A program made the translations under genes and the position numbers. The notes under the pieces were generated by a model, which was given only the letters and a program-made list of their open reading frames with translations, was not told where the DNA came from and did not search any database. From Streptococcus infantis (GTDB lineage: Bacteria; Bacillota; Bacilli; Lactobacillales; Streptococcaceae), in contig NZ_JADMUH010000013.1 in NCBI RefSeq assembly GCF_015546995.1, forward strand, positions 1 to 50,168: a DNA stretch of 50,168 bases, in the 5' to 3' direction. Shown piece by piece: positions 21,554 through 34,045 of the stretch (the first letter of the stretch is position 1; each line of letters begins with the position of its first letter).

Positions 21554-23566
21554 TTACTGTGGTTTTTCTAAGATAAAAATTTCATCCGAAGAATAACTGC
21601 TTTCCTTGTAGCCTAAGCTTTCATATTGTTTGACCAGCTCAACATAGAGTTCGCTCGTATCCTTACTCTTTCTTGGAATCACTACAAAATCAATAGACGA
21701 ATCCACTTTCTGACCGTTGTGATAGAAAATGTCATATAATTTTTGATGTTTTCTAAGAATTGGTGTGTATGGATGTTCGGCGACAACTGAAGATTCAGAC
21801 GGCAAACTTTCTAGTGTGTATTGTATATTTTCAAAATTTTGTTTATTCTGATGATAATAGCCAATATTAAAATTCCATTTATGCGTCAACTGGTGTAAGA
21901 GTATTCCAGATACAACGATACCTATCGTAACTGTAAGAACAATTAATTTTTCTTGTAAAATCTTGTGGATTTGAAGTTCTTCCAAAGATAGTAGAGCCAT
22001 TAGAAATAGTAAAGCTCCACTTCCATAGCTATACTGAGCGCCAATATCATATTGATAAATCCAGTTAGGCAACAAATTAATGACAACAAGTGGTAGAGCC
22101 AATAAATAATTTTCCCAACTACGTTGAACAAGAGGTAGGAAACAAAGTGGAGCAAGCATTAAGAACAAATAGCCTAATCTTTTCGCGGTGAAAATTGTAC
22201 TGATCACATATTCTGGATGGGTCAAGAGATTTTTCAAGACCATGAGCAATCCACTCTCACCATTCTGTAGGTAGGTATCGAAACGAGAGACCATACCTCC
22301 TTCACCATAAGCACTCAAGAGATACATCGCAAACATGAAATAAACAATCGGTAAAACGATATCTGCTAACAGTATCCGTACTTTTGTTGTTTTCGATAAG
22401 GTGAAACGTTTTTGTAAAAGGAAGTAGGCGCCAATACTAATAACATAGATAAAGGCATCTTCCTTTACTAACAAAAGCAGCAAAGTCGAACCTATGATAC
22501 CCAGTTTTTGCTCGGAAACAATGAAATAGAATAACCAGAATATCAAAGCAGTTAGGAAACAATTCTCATGGAGATGAGTCCCTCCTGAAGTTGTAATAAC
22601 TGGGAATAAAACAAACCATGCTACCGTCAATATATTTGTTAGTTTAGAAAGTTTGAATTTAGGAAGCAGTAGTTTCAGAGGAATAATTGCAGAAAAAGCA
22701 ACTAAGACCTGTAAAATGTCTAACGTCTCTACATATGGGAATAATTTATAAAAGGGAAGCATTAGATAAAAGATTGGAGAAACGTGTACCGCAAAATGGG
22801 AAAGCACTCTGTCTCTCTCTAATGTTGTAATCGGAGTCCAATCTGTATTCATACGCTCAAACATTTGAGAAAAAATACCAATGTCAAAGGTAGTTACTTC
22901 AATTGTCTTGACTTTATAGTAGACAACGGCACAGAGATACAAAACATAAATAATGCTAAGAGACAAGACTGCCCACCATACTATTTTTTTATGTTTTTCT
23001 AAAAACTCCTTTACTGGTAACTGTACAAAAAGCAAAATCAGTACAGCAGAAACAATCACTGCTAAAACGACTGGCCAAATTAATGTATAAAATCTTGTAG
23101 TCGTTAAATCAACGGCATGAAAACCAAGCGCCGTATCATTAAAATTAGAATCAACTAAGGTTAACAACCGGGGGAGTGTCCCTACTACCGTAAACAAATA
23201 TAAAAAAGATAAGGTTTCACCTTTGAACTTAAAAAACACAAAGAGAATCACAGCCAAAAGTAGTAAACCTAGCGCCAGGAAAAATGAAATACTTTTATAG
23301 ACAGCAAAAAATAAGGCTAGGCATGAAATAAGAATATTAATCCTACGAATATTGAGGGATGACTTTATTTCCACTACCCCAATGAATACAGCTGCTATAA
23401 GAAAGACCAAGATTTTGTCAAAAAAAGGTCCCGAATTTAGACTTAGAAAAAGATCTCGCGGAGCATAGTGCAATAAATTCAGTAAAATAACTATTAAATA
23501 TGCACCGAGACCATACGATAAAAATTGCTTTCGTTTTTCAAAAATATTTCCTAGTACTTTTTCCAC
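21554..23566 (-). CDS. DUF2079 multispanning membrane protein
   Basis: A 670-residue polytopic membrane protein with roughly 12-14 hydrophobic segments and a short hydrophilic C-terminal domain of about 120 residues. The segment TFDIGIFSQMFERMN, the HFAVHVSPIFYLMLPFYKLF stretch and LLLLVKEDAFIYVISIGAYF are characteristic of DUF2079, a family with a GT-C glycosyltransferase-like topology. An acidic residue in the first extracytoplasmic loop (near FDIG) would match the usual GT-C catalytic position, but no activity is established. The start is GTG with AGGAGG upstream. An extended -10 (TGATACAAT, 23594-23602) lies about 30 bases before it. The gene appears monocistronic. Confidence 0.82.
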   Translation of the reverse strand: MEKVLGNIFEKRKQFLSYGLGAYLIVILLNLLHYAPRDLFLSLNSGPFFDKILVFLIAAVFIGVVEIKSSLNIRRINILISCLALFFAVYKSISFFLALGLLLLAVILFVFFKFKGETLSFLYLFTVVGTLPRLLTLVDSNFNDTALGFHAVDLTTTRFYTLIWPVVLAVIVSAVLILLFVQLPVKEFLEKHKKIVWWAVLSLSIIYVLYLCAVVYYKVKTIEVTTFDIGIFSQMFERMNTDWTPITTLERDRVLSHFAVHVSPIFYLMLPFYKLFPYVETLDILQVLVAFSAIIPLKLLLPKFKLSKLTNILTVAWFVLFPVITTSGGTHLHENCFLTALIFWLFYFIVSEQKLGIIGSTLLLLLVKEDAFIYVISIGAYFLLQKRFTLSKTTKVRILLADIVLPIVYFMFAMYLLSAYGEGGMVSRFDTYLQNGESGLLMVLKNLLTHPEYVISTIFTAKRLGYLFLMLAPLCFLPLVQRSWENYLLALPLVVINLLPNWIYQYDIGAQYSYGSGALLFLMALLSLEELQIHKILQEKLIVLTVTIGIVVSGILLHQLTHKWNFNIGYYHQNKQNFENIQYTLESLPSESSVVAEHPYTPILRKHQKLYDIFYHNGQKVDSSIDFVVIPRKSKDTSELYVELVKQYESLGYKESSYSSDEIFILEKPQ

Positions 23567-23683
23567 AGTTATAATCCTCCTAATAATAAGATAATTGTAT
23601 CATAATCCTTCCATTCCTTCTATCCTTTTTTGAATCTTTTGCAACACTATCAATGTCAATCCAGATGCTTAGGAGTGATAAAA

Positions 23684-23716
23684 ACAAGAAAAATCCTCCC
23701 CATGTAGGAAGGATTG
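23684..23716 (-). terminator. Terminator of the adc operon
   Basis: Minus-strand AATCCTTCC and GGGAGGATT arms pair with one bulge around TACATG and continue into TTTTTC. It lies eight bases after the adcA stop. Confidence 0.72.
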
Positions 23717-23723
23717 TTTGGAT

Positions 23724-25226
23724 TTAATGAGCCAACATTTCTTGAGCAATCTCTTGACCTGATAAGCCATCTGGATAGTAGGTTGGCCAGTTGTCCATCT
23801 CTTCAAAGAGGGCTTCTTGGCTAGTGCCTCCAAAGAAGATATGGAAATGCTCTGCCTTGACCGGAGCGATATTGTGGTCGCTAAACTGAACATACTTGAA
23901 TTGCCCAGCGTCCGCATCAGTCGCTTCAAAGAGGAAGCGTACTCCACGATTCCCTTTCTTATAAGTCAAGATTTTCTTGTCGACATACTTGTAAGTATAT
24001 TTCTTACTTTGACCACCTTGGATGAATTCCATAGTATTATCCGTGATGTTAATCTTGGTCACATCTGTTTGGTAGCCCTTTTGATAGTAAGCCTTATACT
24101 CATCCTTGGTCATCTTACCAGTCAATTTAGCCTTGTAGTCAAATACTTGGTCAAGAGTCCCATCCTCAAGGAAAGGATAGATAGACTGCCAGTTGCCAGC
24201 ATAATCACTTAGGGTACGGTCCTTAACATCTGCATCCTCAAAGTAGCCATTTTGAACGGTTTTAGTTTCCTCTGCCTTTTCTGGTTCAATCTCTGCTCCT
24301 GCCTGATCAGTTGTCTGCTTGAGTGCCTTGAGGTTTTTCTCCATGACAGAGACATAGTTTTCTCCAGCCTTCATGTCCTCTTCGGTCAAGCTTTCAAGAG
24401 GATTCAGAACATCTAACTTCACTCCTGTTTCTTTTGAGAGGGTATTCGCTAGGGCTTGAGAAGCATTTTCTTCAAAGTAGATATAAGAGATTTTATTTTT
24501 CTTGATGTACTCGGTCAATTCTGCCAAACGGCTTGCTGAAGGCTCCGCATCTGGTGAAAGACCTGAAATAGAGACTTGATTGAGTCCGTAATCCAAGGCT
24601 AGATAACGGAAGGCTGCGTGTTGAGTCACAAAACTCTTTTGTTTTGCACTAGAAAGTCCTTCAGTATAGGCCTTGTCCAAGGCTTGCAGTTTTTCGATAT
24701 AGGCTGCTGCATTTTGCTCAAAAGTCCCCTTCTTATCTGGATAGTCAGCTGAAAGACTATCACGGATATGTTCTACAAGTTTGATTGCACGCGCAGGAGA
24801 CAACCATACATGAGGGTCATACTCGTGATGATGACCTTCTTCACCATGGTCATGGTCTTCCTCTTCTTCACTTCCTGGAAGAAGCAACATATCTCCAGTA
24901 GCCTTGATTGTTTTTACTTTTTTCGCATCTAGTGAATCTAAAAGCTTAGGAACCCAAGTTTCCATATTTTCATTCTCATAAACAAAGGCATCAGCATCTT
25001 GGATTTTAGCGACTGCCTTAGGTGATGGTTCATAGTCATGTGGCTCTGTTCCAGCCCCGATTAAGAGTTCAACATTGGCTGTGTCTCCTGCTACTTGCTT
25101 GGTAAATTCGTAGACAGGATAGAAAGTTGTGACGATATTTAATTTCCCATCTGCTTGTTTTTGATTAGAACAAGCAACTAAGAATACCGTCACAAGACTT
25201 GCCAAAAGTAGGCCTAGTTTTTTCAT
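23724..25226 (-). CDS. adcA: Zinc ABC transporter substrate-binding lipoprotein AdcA
   Basis: A 500-residue zinc-binding lipoprotein that delivers Zn2+ to the AdcBC transporter. The lipobox is LVAC (Cys19). The N-terminal ZnuA-like domain has the metal ligands His63 and His139 and between them the His-rich flexible loop (about residues 118-135, DHDHGEEGHHHEYDPH). The C-terminal ZinT-like domain starts near residue 320 (GYFEDADVKDRTLSDYAGNW) and has the HFHIFFG motif. The two-domain architecture is typical of streptococcal AdcA and absent from AdcAII. It is the last gene of adcRCBA, nine bases after adcB, with AGGAG before the ATG. Confidence 0.97.
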   Translation of the reverse strand: MKKLGLLLASLVTVFLVACSNQKQADGKLNIVTTFYPVYEFTKQVAGDTANVELLIGAGTEPHDYEPSPKAVAKIQDADAFVYENENMETWVPKLLDSLDAKKVKTIKATGDMLLLPGSEEEEDHDHGEEGHHHEYDPHVWLSPARAIKLVEHIRDSLSADYPDKKGTFEQNAAAYIEKLQALDKAYTEGLSSAKQKSFVTQHAAFRYLALDYGLNQVSISGLSPDAEPSASRLAELTEYIKKNKISYIYFEENASQALANTLSKETGVKLDVLNPLESLTEEDMKAGENYVSVMEKNLKALKQTTDQAGAEIEPEKAEETKTVQNGYFEDADVKDRTLSDYAGNWQSIYPFLEDGTLDQVFDYKAKLTGKMTKDEYKAYYQKGYQTDVTKINITDNTMEFIQGGQSKKYTYKYVDKKILTYKKGNRGVRFLFEATDADAGQFKYVQFSDHNIAPVKAEHFHIFFGGTSQEALFEEMDNWPTYYPDGLSGQEIAQEMLAH

Positions 25227-25235
25227 GTACTTCTC

Positions 25236-26042
25236 CTATTTGATAAAACGTTTGAGTAAGCTGACTACTAAAAAGACAACTACAAAGATAAGAGTGATAC
25301 TTGCACTAGGAGGTGTCTCTGCATAGTAGGAAATATAAAGTCCTGCCACCATGCCTAGAAAACCAATGGCGCTAGCAAGTATCATCACAGAACTAAAGTT
25401 TTTACCTAGACGCAACGCGATACTAGCTGGTAGGACCATGATGGTCGATACCAAGAGTGCTCCCGCCGCTGGGATCATAAGGGCAATAGCCACACCCGTT
25501 ACCATGTTAAAGAGAATAGACATGGTACGCACTGGAAGACCATCGACAAAAGCTGTATCCTCGTCAAAAGTTAGAATATACATAGGTCTTAAAAAGAGGA
25601 AGGTCAGGATTAAAACAACTGCTGCAATAACAAAGAGACCAATGACCTGCTCTTGACTAATAGTCACAATAGAACCAAAGAGGTATTGGTCCAGACTCAT
25701 AGAACTAGAGCTCTTACCCTTACTCATAACAATAAGTGAAACTGCAAGTCCTGTAGACATGAGAATGGCTGTTCCAATCTCCATAAAGCTTTTATAAACC
25801 GTACGTAGGTATTCAAGGAAGACCGCTGCAATCAAGACAATCACAATGGTTGAGATGGTCGGAGAAATTCCTAAAACCAAGCCAAAGGCAACCCCCGAAA
25901 GCGAGACGTGGCTGAGAGTATCACTCATAAGACTCTGACGACGCAAGATAAGGAAGGTTCCCAAAACTGGTGAAAAGAGACTCATGGCAATAACAGCCAA
26001 AAAGGCCCGCTGCATAAAATCATAAGACAGTAGATTAAGCAT
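25236..26042 (-). CDS. adcB: Zinc ABC transporter permease AdcB
   Basis: The ABC-3 family membrane permease of the Zn2+ importer, 268 residues from the chosen start, with eight or so membrane helices. Family motifs include [27 protein letters not shown], which contains the DTLSH coupling stretch facing the ATPase. The start is the ATG giving [11 protein letters not shown], with AGGAGG seven bases upstream. The frame stays open ten codons further up but without a ribosome site. The start overlaps the end of adcC by eight bases, showing translational coupling. Confidence 0.95.
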   Translation of the reverse strand: MLNLLSYDFMQRAFLAVIAMSLFSPVLGTFLILRRQSLMSDTLSHVSLSGVAFGLVLGISPTISTIVIVLIAAVFLEYLRTVYKSFMEIGTAILMSTGLAVSLIVMSKGKSSSSMSLDQYLFGSIVTISQEQVIGLFVIAAVVLILTFLFLRPMYILTFDEDTAFVDGLPVRTMSILFNMVTGVAIALMIPAAGALLVSTIMVLPASIALRLGKNFSSVMILASAIGFLGMVAGLYISYYAETPPSASITLIFVVVFLVVSLLKRFIK

Positions 26043-26739
26043 GCTCCACCTCCTGATCACTTTCATGGACATTGAAGCAACGCCATGGGGAATCTTGGTC
26101 TCGGACCAGGTGAATATTACGATCTGCGTAATCCTTGACTTCTTCAGGATCGTGGGTAATCATCAAAACAGCCTTGCCATGATGGTGGGCACTGTGGTGC
26201 ATGAGTTCATAAAACTCATCCTTGGTTCCCGCATCCATCCCTGTCGTCGGCTCATCCAAGATAAAGATATCAGGATCTGAAGCAAACATACGTGCGATAA
26301 CAGCCCTTTGCTTTTGCCCGCCAGAAAGGGAACCAATCCTTTTGTCTCGATGTTCCCACATTCCAACAGAGTTTAAACTAGCCTTGATATGTTCCTCATC
26401 ATGGGAATTCAAACGACGGAACCAGCCTTTTCTTGGATAACGACCTGATTTGACAAATTCATAAACAGTACTTGGAAAACCTGCATTAAAACTTGCAATC
26501 TGTTGAGGAAGGTAGGCGATTCTTAGTTTTGTCCCACGAGTGTTGGTCTTTGAAATGGTAACTTTGCCAAATCTTGGTTGCAAAATACCCAGACTAGCCT
26601 TAATTAGCGTTGTCTTGGCTGCTCCATTTTCTCCAGTGAGGGTGACAAATTCCCCACTATCGACACTATAGTTGATGTGCTCAAGCACAGGTTCCTTGTC
26701 ATAATAGAAGGACAAATCCTCTACTGTGATGTATCTCAT
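26035..26739 (-). CDS. adcC: Zinc ABC transporter ATP-binding protein AdcC
   Basis: The 234-residue ATPase of the zinc importer. Its Walker A reads GENGAAKTT (36-44): the last Gly before Lys is Ala, differing from GxxGxGK(S/T). I recall the same in pneumococcal AdcC, so the enzyme is presumably active. The signature LSGGQKQ, Walker B ([11 protein letters not shown]) and switch His (MITHD) are intact. The ATG shares one base with the adcR stop (TAATG), so translation is coupled. His-rich HHSAHHHGK lies between Walker B and the switch. Confidence 0.95.
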   Translation of the reverse strand: MRYITVEDLSFYYDKEPVLEHINYSVDSGEFVTLTGENGAAKTTLIKASLGILQPRFGKVTISKTNTRGTKLRIAYLPQQIASFNAGFPSTVYEFVKSGRYPRKGWFRRLNSHDEEHIKASLNSVGMWEHRDKRIGSLSGGQKQRAVIARMFASDPDIFILDEPTTGMDAGTKDEFYELMHHSAHHHGKAVLMITHDPEEVKDYADRNIHLVRDQDSPWRCFNVHESDQEVEHA

Positions 26740-27179
26740 TACTTGATTTCTCCTACTAAAGCAGTTAAAAACCGCTGGATAATTTGTTGCTCCTCAGCCG
26801 AGAATTGACTGGCAACTTGTTCATAAGTCGATAGGGTGTGCTCATGATGATGGTGGTGCTCCTCAGCAATCGGTCGAGCTAGATCTGTCAATTGATAGAA
26901 AATCACTCGAGCATCCTTTGGATCCTTAGACGTTTCCAGCATCCCCTCTTTAATCAAGGACTTAATGGCCTTGGTGACGGCTGCTTGACTGACATTGAGA
27001 CGGCGAGCCAACTCAGAGTTAGTTAAGGACTCCTCTGATAAGAGCATAAGAATATGCTCCTGGGTATTAGTCAAAGCCACTTCACTGGTACAATGACCAA
27101 TCAATATTTCATGCTGATTTTCAGCTTTCAGGATTACTTCATTTAAAAAATGATCAATTTCTGTTGCTAATTGTCTCAT
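26739..27179 (-). CDS. adcR: Zinc-responsive MarR-family repressor AdcR
   Basis: A 146-residue dimeric winged-helix repressor that, with Zn2+ bound, shuts off zinc uptake genes. The zinc ligands known for pneumococcal AdcR are all present in this numbering: Glu24, Cys30, Glu41, His42, Glu107, His108 and His112 (the latter within a run of His). The wHTH covers about 50-95 ([22 protein letters not shown] is its recognition part). The chosen ATG has AAAGGAG six bases upstream; the open frame continues 13 codons further without a site. It is the first gene of adcRCBA and sits behind an AdcR operator, so it autoregulates. Confidence 0.97.
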   Translation of the reverse strand: MRQLATEIDHFLNEVILKAENQHEILIGHCTSEVALTNTQEHILMLLSEESLTNSELARRLNVSQAAVTKAIKSLIKEGMLETSKDPKDARVIFYQLTDLARPIAEEHHHHHEHTLSTYEQVASQFSAEEQQIIQRFLTALVGEIK

Positions 27180-27235
27180 GAACTTCTCCTTTCCATAACT
27201 GTATTTCCATAAATACAAAGGTCTTTCGTCGTTTC

Positions 27236-27274
27236 TTTACTAGTTAAGTATATCACATCCAAGAATGGAGTCAA
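27236..27274 (-). promoter_or_regulatory. adcRCBA promoter with AdcR operator
   Basis: Minus-strand TTGACT (27269-27274), 16-base spacer, TATACT (27247-27252) with TGA before it (extended -10). Directly abutting the -10 is TTTACTAGTTAA on the plus strand (27236-27247), an 11 of 12 match to the palindromic AdcR box TTAACYRGTTAA. AdcR bound here would cover the start site. Confidence 0.83.
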
Positions 27275-27387
27275 GAAAAAAGATGAAAACAATTTTTTAT
27301 GTTTTCATTTTCTTGATCTCTTTTTACTTACCCTTATTCAAATGAAGAGGTCGCTACAACACTGTCCATTACCAAAAATCATTCATT

Positions 27388-27417
27388 ACAAAGAGCCCAA
27401 ACTAAGGTTCAGGCTCT
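27388..27417 (-). terminator. Probable terminator of the dlt operon
   Basis: Minus-strand AGAGCC and GGCTCT arms with an inner AAC/GTT pairing and CTTA loop, followed by only a short T-rich stretch (TTTG). It is weaker than most in the window. Confidence 0.55.
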
Positions 27418-27425
27418 GTTGCTAT

Positions 27426-30180
<2,755 letters not shown>

Positions 30181-30184
<4 letters not shown>

Positions 30185-31731
30185 CTATTATTCACCTCAT
30201 TAATCAATCCTTTAATGTCAATCTTCCCATTTGGAGTTAGTGGTAAATCCTCTCTATAAAGGAACTTAGATGGCATCATATAAGACATCATAATATCTTC
30301 CAAGTCTTCCTTGATAGCTTTGGTAATATCAATCTCGCGTTCAAATTGCTCTTTGACGCCATCGTTTAAGATGACATAGGCCAAGAGATTTTGGACCTTG
30401 TGATCTTTGTTGTAACGCGGAACTGCGACAGCAGATTCAACGTACTTGGATTTGTTCAAGTTTTGAGAGACATCCTCTAGTTCAATACGATAGCCATTAA
30501 ACTTGATCTGGAAGTCCATCCGTCCACCGTAAAGAAGAAGGCCTTCATCTGTCATAGTTCCAACATCTCCAGTGTGGTAGGCAAGCAAACCTTCAAATTC
30601 GAAGAAAGCTTCAGCTGTTTTTTCAGGATTATTCATATAGCCTTTTGAAACAGCAGGTCCAGATACGATGATTTCCCCTTGTTCCCCATTTGGTAATTTA
30701 TTGCCTTCTTCATCAACGATAAAGGTTGGTGAATCAGGTTTGGTGTAACCAATTGGCAAACGTTTCAAGGTTGCCAACATCTCATCTGTAATAGCGACTG
30801 CTGACAAAGCTACCGTCGCTTCCGTTGGACCATAAGCATTGATGATACGCGCATTTGGAAAACGCTCGCGCAATTTTTGAGCAGTTTTAACTGTCAACTC
30901 TTCTCCATCGAAGTAGAAATGGGTAATCCCTGGCATCTTTTCAGCATTGAAATCGTCAGACAGCATGGCCATATCTGCAAAAGATGGTGTCGAAGTCCAG
31001 ATAGCAATCGGGAGAGAGAAGATGGTCGCAAATAGTTGTTTGAAATCTTGAGTGATGGCTGATGGAAGGGCAAAAAGCGTTCCTCCAAGAGCCAAAGTTG
31101 GTGCCCAGTACATGACAGACAAGTCAAAGGAATAGGGCGGTTGTGCCAACATTTGCGGACGCTCTGGCGTCGCAAATTCCTTGTCCGTAATCATCCAGTT
31201 GGTAAAGCTGAGCAAGTTGTCGTGCGAAATTTGCACCCCTTTTGGTTTCCCAGTAGTCCCTGAGGTAAAGATAATGTAATAGTTATCATCCCCCTTGACC
31301 GGATGTTGCAAGTCATACGCATTCTGAGCCGCATAAGCTTCACGTACTTGCTCCAAGGGTATGATTGGAGCAGCTGGGTTTCCCAATGGAAATTCATTGA
31401 TAGCGATGATTAAGCTTGGTTCTGCTACTTCAAGAATGGCAGACACGCGCTCCAAAGCAGAATGGCTATCAATTGGGATATAGGCATGGCCAGATTTTGT
31501 CAAGGCCACAAAAGTAGCCAACATCTCATACTCTTGACCACCAAAAACAACTACAGGAGATTTCTCGGGTAAGTCTAGTCGATCAATAGCTGCAGCCAAG
31601 CTATCTGAATCAGCCTTCAATTGACCATAGGTATGCTCTTCTCCAAGAACATTATATACTGGAAAAGCAGGCTGAGTTTGAGCAAAATACTCAATTCTTT
31701 CAATCATATCTCTAATTGGCTTATTAGACAC
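30181..31731 (-). CDS. dltA: D-alanine--D-alanyl carrier protein ligase DltA
   Basis: A 516-residue adenylate-forming enzyme that activates D-Ala with ATP and loads it on DltC. Core motifs are visible: [13 protein letters not shown] (A3), [10 protein letters not shown] (A5), YHTGDVG (A7), [10 protein letters not shown] (A8) and TPNGKID with the C-terminal catalytic Lys (A10). The start is GTG ([10 protein letters not shown]) with AAGGAGAG nine bases upstream. It lies 20 bases after dltX. Confidence 0.97.
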
Positions 31732-31751
31732 GATTCGTTCTCTCCTTAAAA

Positions 31752-31883
31752 CTAAAATTCATTGTAAATAAAGCTTCCCTGACTTTGCCCTAAATAACTA
31801 AAGAAATAAAGCAAACCCAGTAAAACAATAAAATACAGGGCAGTTTGCCCTAAAAAAACATAGTATGGTTTCTTTTTATTCAT
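31752..31883 (-). CDS. dltX: DltX, small membrane protein of the dlt operon
   Basis: A 43-residue frame too short for most gene callers. It starts [18 protein letters not shown], has one membrane helix (about residues 8-28) and ends GSFIYNEF. The C-terminal FxYxEF motif is the hallmark of DltX, the small Dlt subunit that in other firmicutes presents D-Ala on the outer face via its C-terminal motif. It is the first gene of the operon, just upstream of dltA. AAAAGAAA before the ATG gives only a weak ribosome site. Confidence 0.88.
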   Translation of the reverse strand: MNKKKPYYVFLGQTALYFIVLLGLLYFFSYLGQSQGSFIYNEF

Positions 31884-31954
31884 GATTGATTTCTTTTCTA
31901 TAAATTTTTATCATTTTTTTCTCAAACATACAATTACTATTTTATCTTGTTCTC

Positions 31955-31984
31955 ATTTTACCACTTTATTCCCTTTGTTTTCAA
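31955..31984 (-). promoter_or_regulatory. dlt operon promoter
   Basis: Minus-strand TTGAAA (31979-31984), 18-base spacer, TAAAAT (31955-31960) with TGG before it. The leader of about 65 bases is very AT-rich. The rest of the divergent gap up to hslO shows no other structure. Confidence 0.62.
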
Positions 31985-32139
31985 CTGTTTACCATTTTTT
32001 AGAAGTTGATTTTAGCTTATTTTAAGACAAGTCAAGCTAGGAATAAAAACATCATCCCTTTGTTATCTAGCGCAAACAATTTTAAATCATGCAATTTGAA
32101 AGACTAGCAAACACCCCACTCCCCCTTTAAGCATTTTTA

Positions 32140-32148
32140 TGCTAAAAT
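32140..32148 (+). promoter_or_regulatory. Extended -10 promoter of hslO
   Basis: TGCTAAAAT ends seven bases before the hslO ATG. No convincing -35 and no Shine-Dalgarno site are seen, so transcription should start at or next to the ATG. Confidence 0.6.
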
Positions 32149-32155
32149 AGTAGCT

Positions 32156-33028
32156 ATGGATAAAATTATTAAAACTATATCAGAAAGCGGGGCTTTTCGT
32201 GCTTTTGTTCTAGACAGCACTGAAACCGTCCGCACTGCTCAAGAAAAACATCAAACCCAAGCTAGCTCAACTGTGGCGCTTGGTCGAACTCTTATCGCTA
32301 GCCAGATTCTCGCAGCCAATGAAAAAGGAAATACCAAGCTGACTGTTAAAGTGCTTGGATCTAGCTCTCTAGGGGCAATTATCACCGTCGCTGATACCAA
32401 GGGAAATGTCAAAGGCTACGTTCAAAACCCTGGAGTTGACATTAAGAAGACTGCAACAGGAGAAGTCCTCGTTGGACCTTTTGTTGGTAATGGCCAATTT
32501 CTGGTTATCACAGACTACGGTACTGGAAATCCTTACAACTCTATGACTCCCCTCATCTCGGGAGAAATCGGTGAAGATCTAGCTTTCTACCTAACAGAAA
32601 GTCAACAGACCCCTTCAGCAGTTGGCCTCAATGTTCTTTTAGACAAAGACGACAAGGTCGAAGTTGCCGGTGGTTTCTTGCTCCAAGTATTGCCAAATGC
32701 CAAAGAGGAAGAAATCGCACGTTTTGAAAAACGAATCCAAGAGATGCCAGCCATTTCAACTCTTCTAGAAAGCGACGATCATATCGAAGCCCTTCTCAAG
32801 GCTATCTACGGCGACGAACCATACAAACGTCTGTCTGAAGAAGAAATTCGTTTCCAATGCGACTGTAACAAAGAACGCTTTATGGACGCTCTTGCTAGCC
32901 TTCCAAGCTCAGATTTGCAGGAGATGAAGGACGAAGACCACGGAGCAGAAATTACTTGTCAATTCTGCCAAACTACTTATCATTTTGATGAAAACGACCT
33001 GGAGGAACTCATTCGTGACAAATCTTAA
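32156..33028 (+). CDS. hslO: Redox-regulated chaperone Hsp33
   Basis: A 290-residue cytoplasmic holdase chaperone activated by oxidative unfolding. The C-terminal zinc centre has the expected four Cys in CDC (235, 237) and CQFC (268, 271), which form disulfides and release Zn2+ under oxidative stress. The N-terminal domain begins [20 protein letters not shown]. There is no ribosome binding site; the promoter -10 lies immediately upstream. The 3' end overlaps dusB by 14 bases. Confidence 0.96.
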   Translation: MDKIIKTISESGAFRAFVLDSTETVRTAQEKHQTQASSTVALGRTLIASQILAANEKGNTKLTVKVLGSSSLGAIITVADTKGNVKGYVQNPGVDIKKTATGEVLVGPFVGNGQFLVITDYGTGNPYNSMTPLISGEIGEDLAFYLTESQQTPSAVGLNVLLDKDDKVEVAGGFLLQVLPNAKEEEIARFEKRIQEMPAISTLLESDDHIEALLKAIYGDEPYKRLSEEEIRFQCDCNKERFMDALASLPSSDLQEMKDEDHGAEITCQFCQTTYHFDENDLEELIRDKS

Positions 33029-33995
33029 TACACCTTTTATGATTGGGAACGTCGAGATCCCAAACCGGACGGTCCTCGCACCCATGGCAGGTGTGACCAA
33101 CTCAGCCTTCCGCACAATTGCAAAAGAACTTGGAGCTGGGCTAGTGGTCATGGAAATGGTCTCTGACAAAGGTATCCAATACAACAACGAAAAAACCTTA
33201 CACATGCTTCATATTGACGAGGGCGAAAACCCTGTTTCCATCCAACTTTTTGGTAGCGATGAAGATAGCCTAGCTCGCGCAGCAGAATTCATCCAAGAAA
33301 ACACCAAGACCGATATCGTGGATATCAACATGGGCTGTCCAGTTAACAAAATCGTGAAGAACGAAGCTGGGGCTATGTGGCTCAAGGACCCAGACAAGAT
33401 CTACTCCATTATCAACAAGGTCCAATCTGTCCTTGATATCCCCCTCACTGTCAAAATGCGTACGGGCTGGTCTGACCCATCCTTAGCAGTAGAAAACGCC
33501 CTAGCTGCTGAAGCTGCAGGTGTTTCTGCCCTTGCCATGCACGGTCGTACCCGTGAACAAATGTATACTGGCCATGCGGACCTTGAAACTCTTCACAAGG
33601 TTGCACAAGCTCTTAATAAGATTCCATTTATCGCCAACGGTGACATCCACACTGTCCAAGATGCAAAACAACGCATCGAGGAAGTCGGTGCTGACGCAGT
33701 TATGATTGGCCGAGCTGCCATGGGAAATCCTTACCTCTTCAACCAAATCAACCATTACTTTGAAACTGGAGAAATCCTCCCTGATTTAACCTTTGAGGAT
33801 AAGATGAAAATTGCCTACGAACATTTGAAACGCTTGATTGACCTCAAAGGAGAAAAGGTTGCCGTCCGTGAATTCCGTGGACTAGCTCCTCACTACCTCC
33901 GTGGGACATCTGGAGCAGCTAAACTTCGTGGTGCTATTTCACAAGCAAGCACCTTAGAAGAGATTGAAGCACTCTTACAATTAGATAAAGCATAA
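33015..33995 (+). CDS. dusB: tRNA-dihydrouridine synthase
   Basis: A 326-residue FMN-dependent TIM-barrel enzyme that reduces uridine to dihydrouridine in the tRNA D-loop. Motifs are visible: APMAGVTN (22-29), the catalytic-Cys motif [10 protein letters not shown] (Cys108) and [15 protein letters not shown]. The start is the GTG with GGAGG nine bases upstream inside the hslO frame; an open extension of ten codons has no site. The overlap with hslO indicates cotranscription, a pairing common in streptococci. A strong terminator follows. Confidence 0.94.
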   Translation: MTNLNTPFMIGNVEIPNRTVLAPMAGVTNSAFRTIAKELGAGLVVMEMVSDKGIQYNNEKTLHMLHIDEGENPVSIQLFGSDEDSLARAAEFIQENTKTDIVDINMGCPVNKIVKNEAGAMWLKDPDKIYSIINKVQSVLDIPLTVKMRTGWSDPSLAVENALAAEAAGVSALAMHGRTREQMYTGHADLETLHKVAQALNKIPFIANGDIHTVQDAKQRIEEVGADAVMIGRAAMGNPYLFNQINHYFETGEILPDLTFEDKMKIAYEHLKRLIDLKGEKVAVREFRGLAPHYLRGTSGAAKLRGAISQASTLEEIEALLQLDKA

Positions 33996-34008
33996 TCTTC
34001 TATCTCAC

Positions 34009-34045
34009 AAAAAAGGCAAAGCTCAAAAATGAGCATTGCCTTTTT
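34009..34045. terminator. Bidirectional terminator between dusB and the DUF1275 gene
   Basis: AAAAAGGCAA-GCTC / GAGC-TTGCCTTTTT arms with A and T tails on both strands. It serves convergent genes on both sides. Confidence 0.88.
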
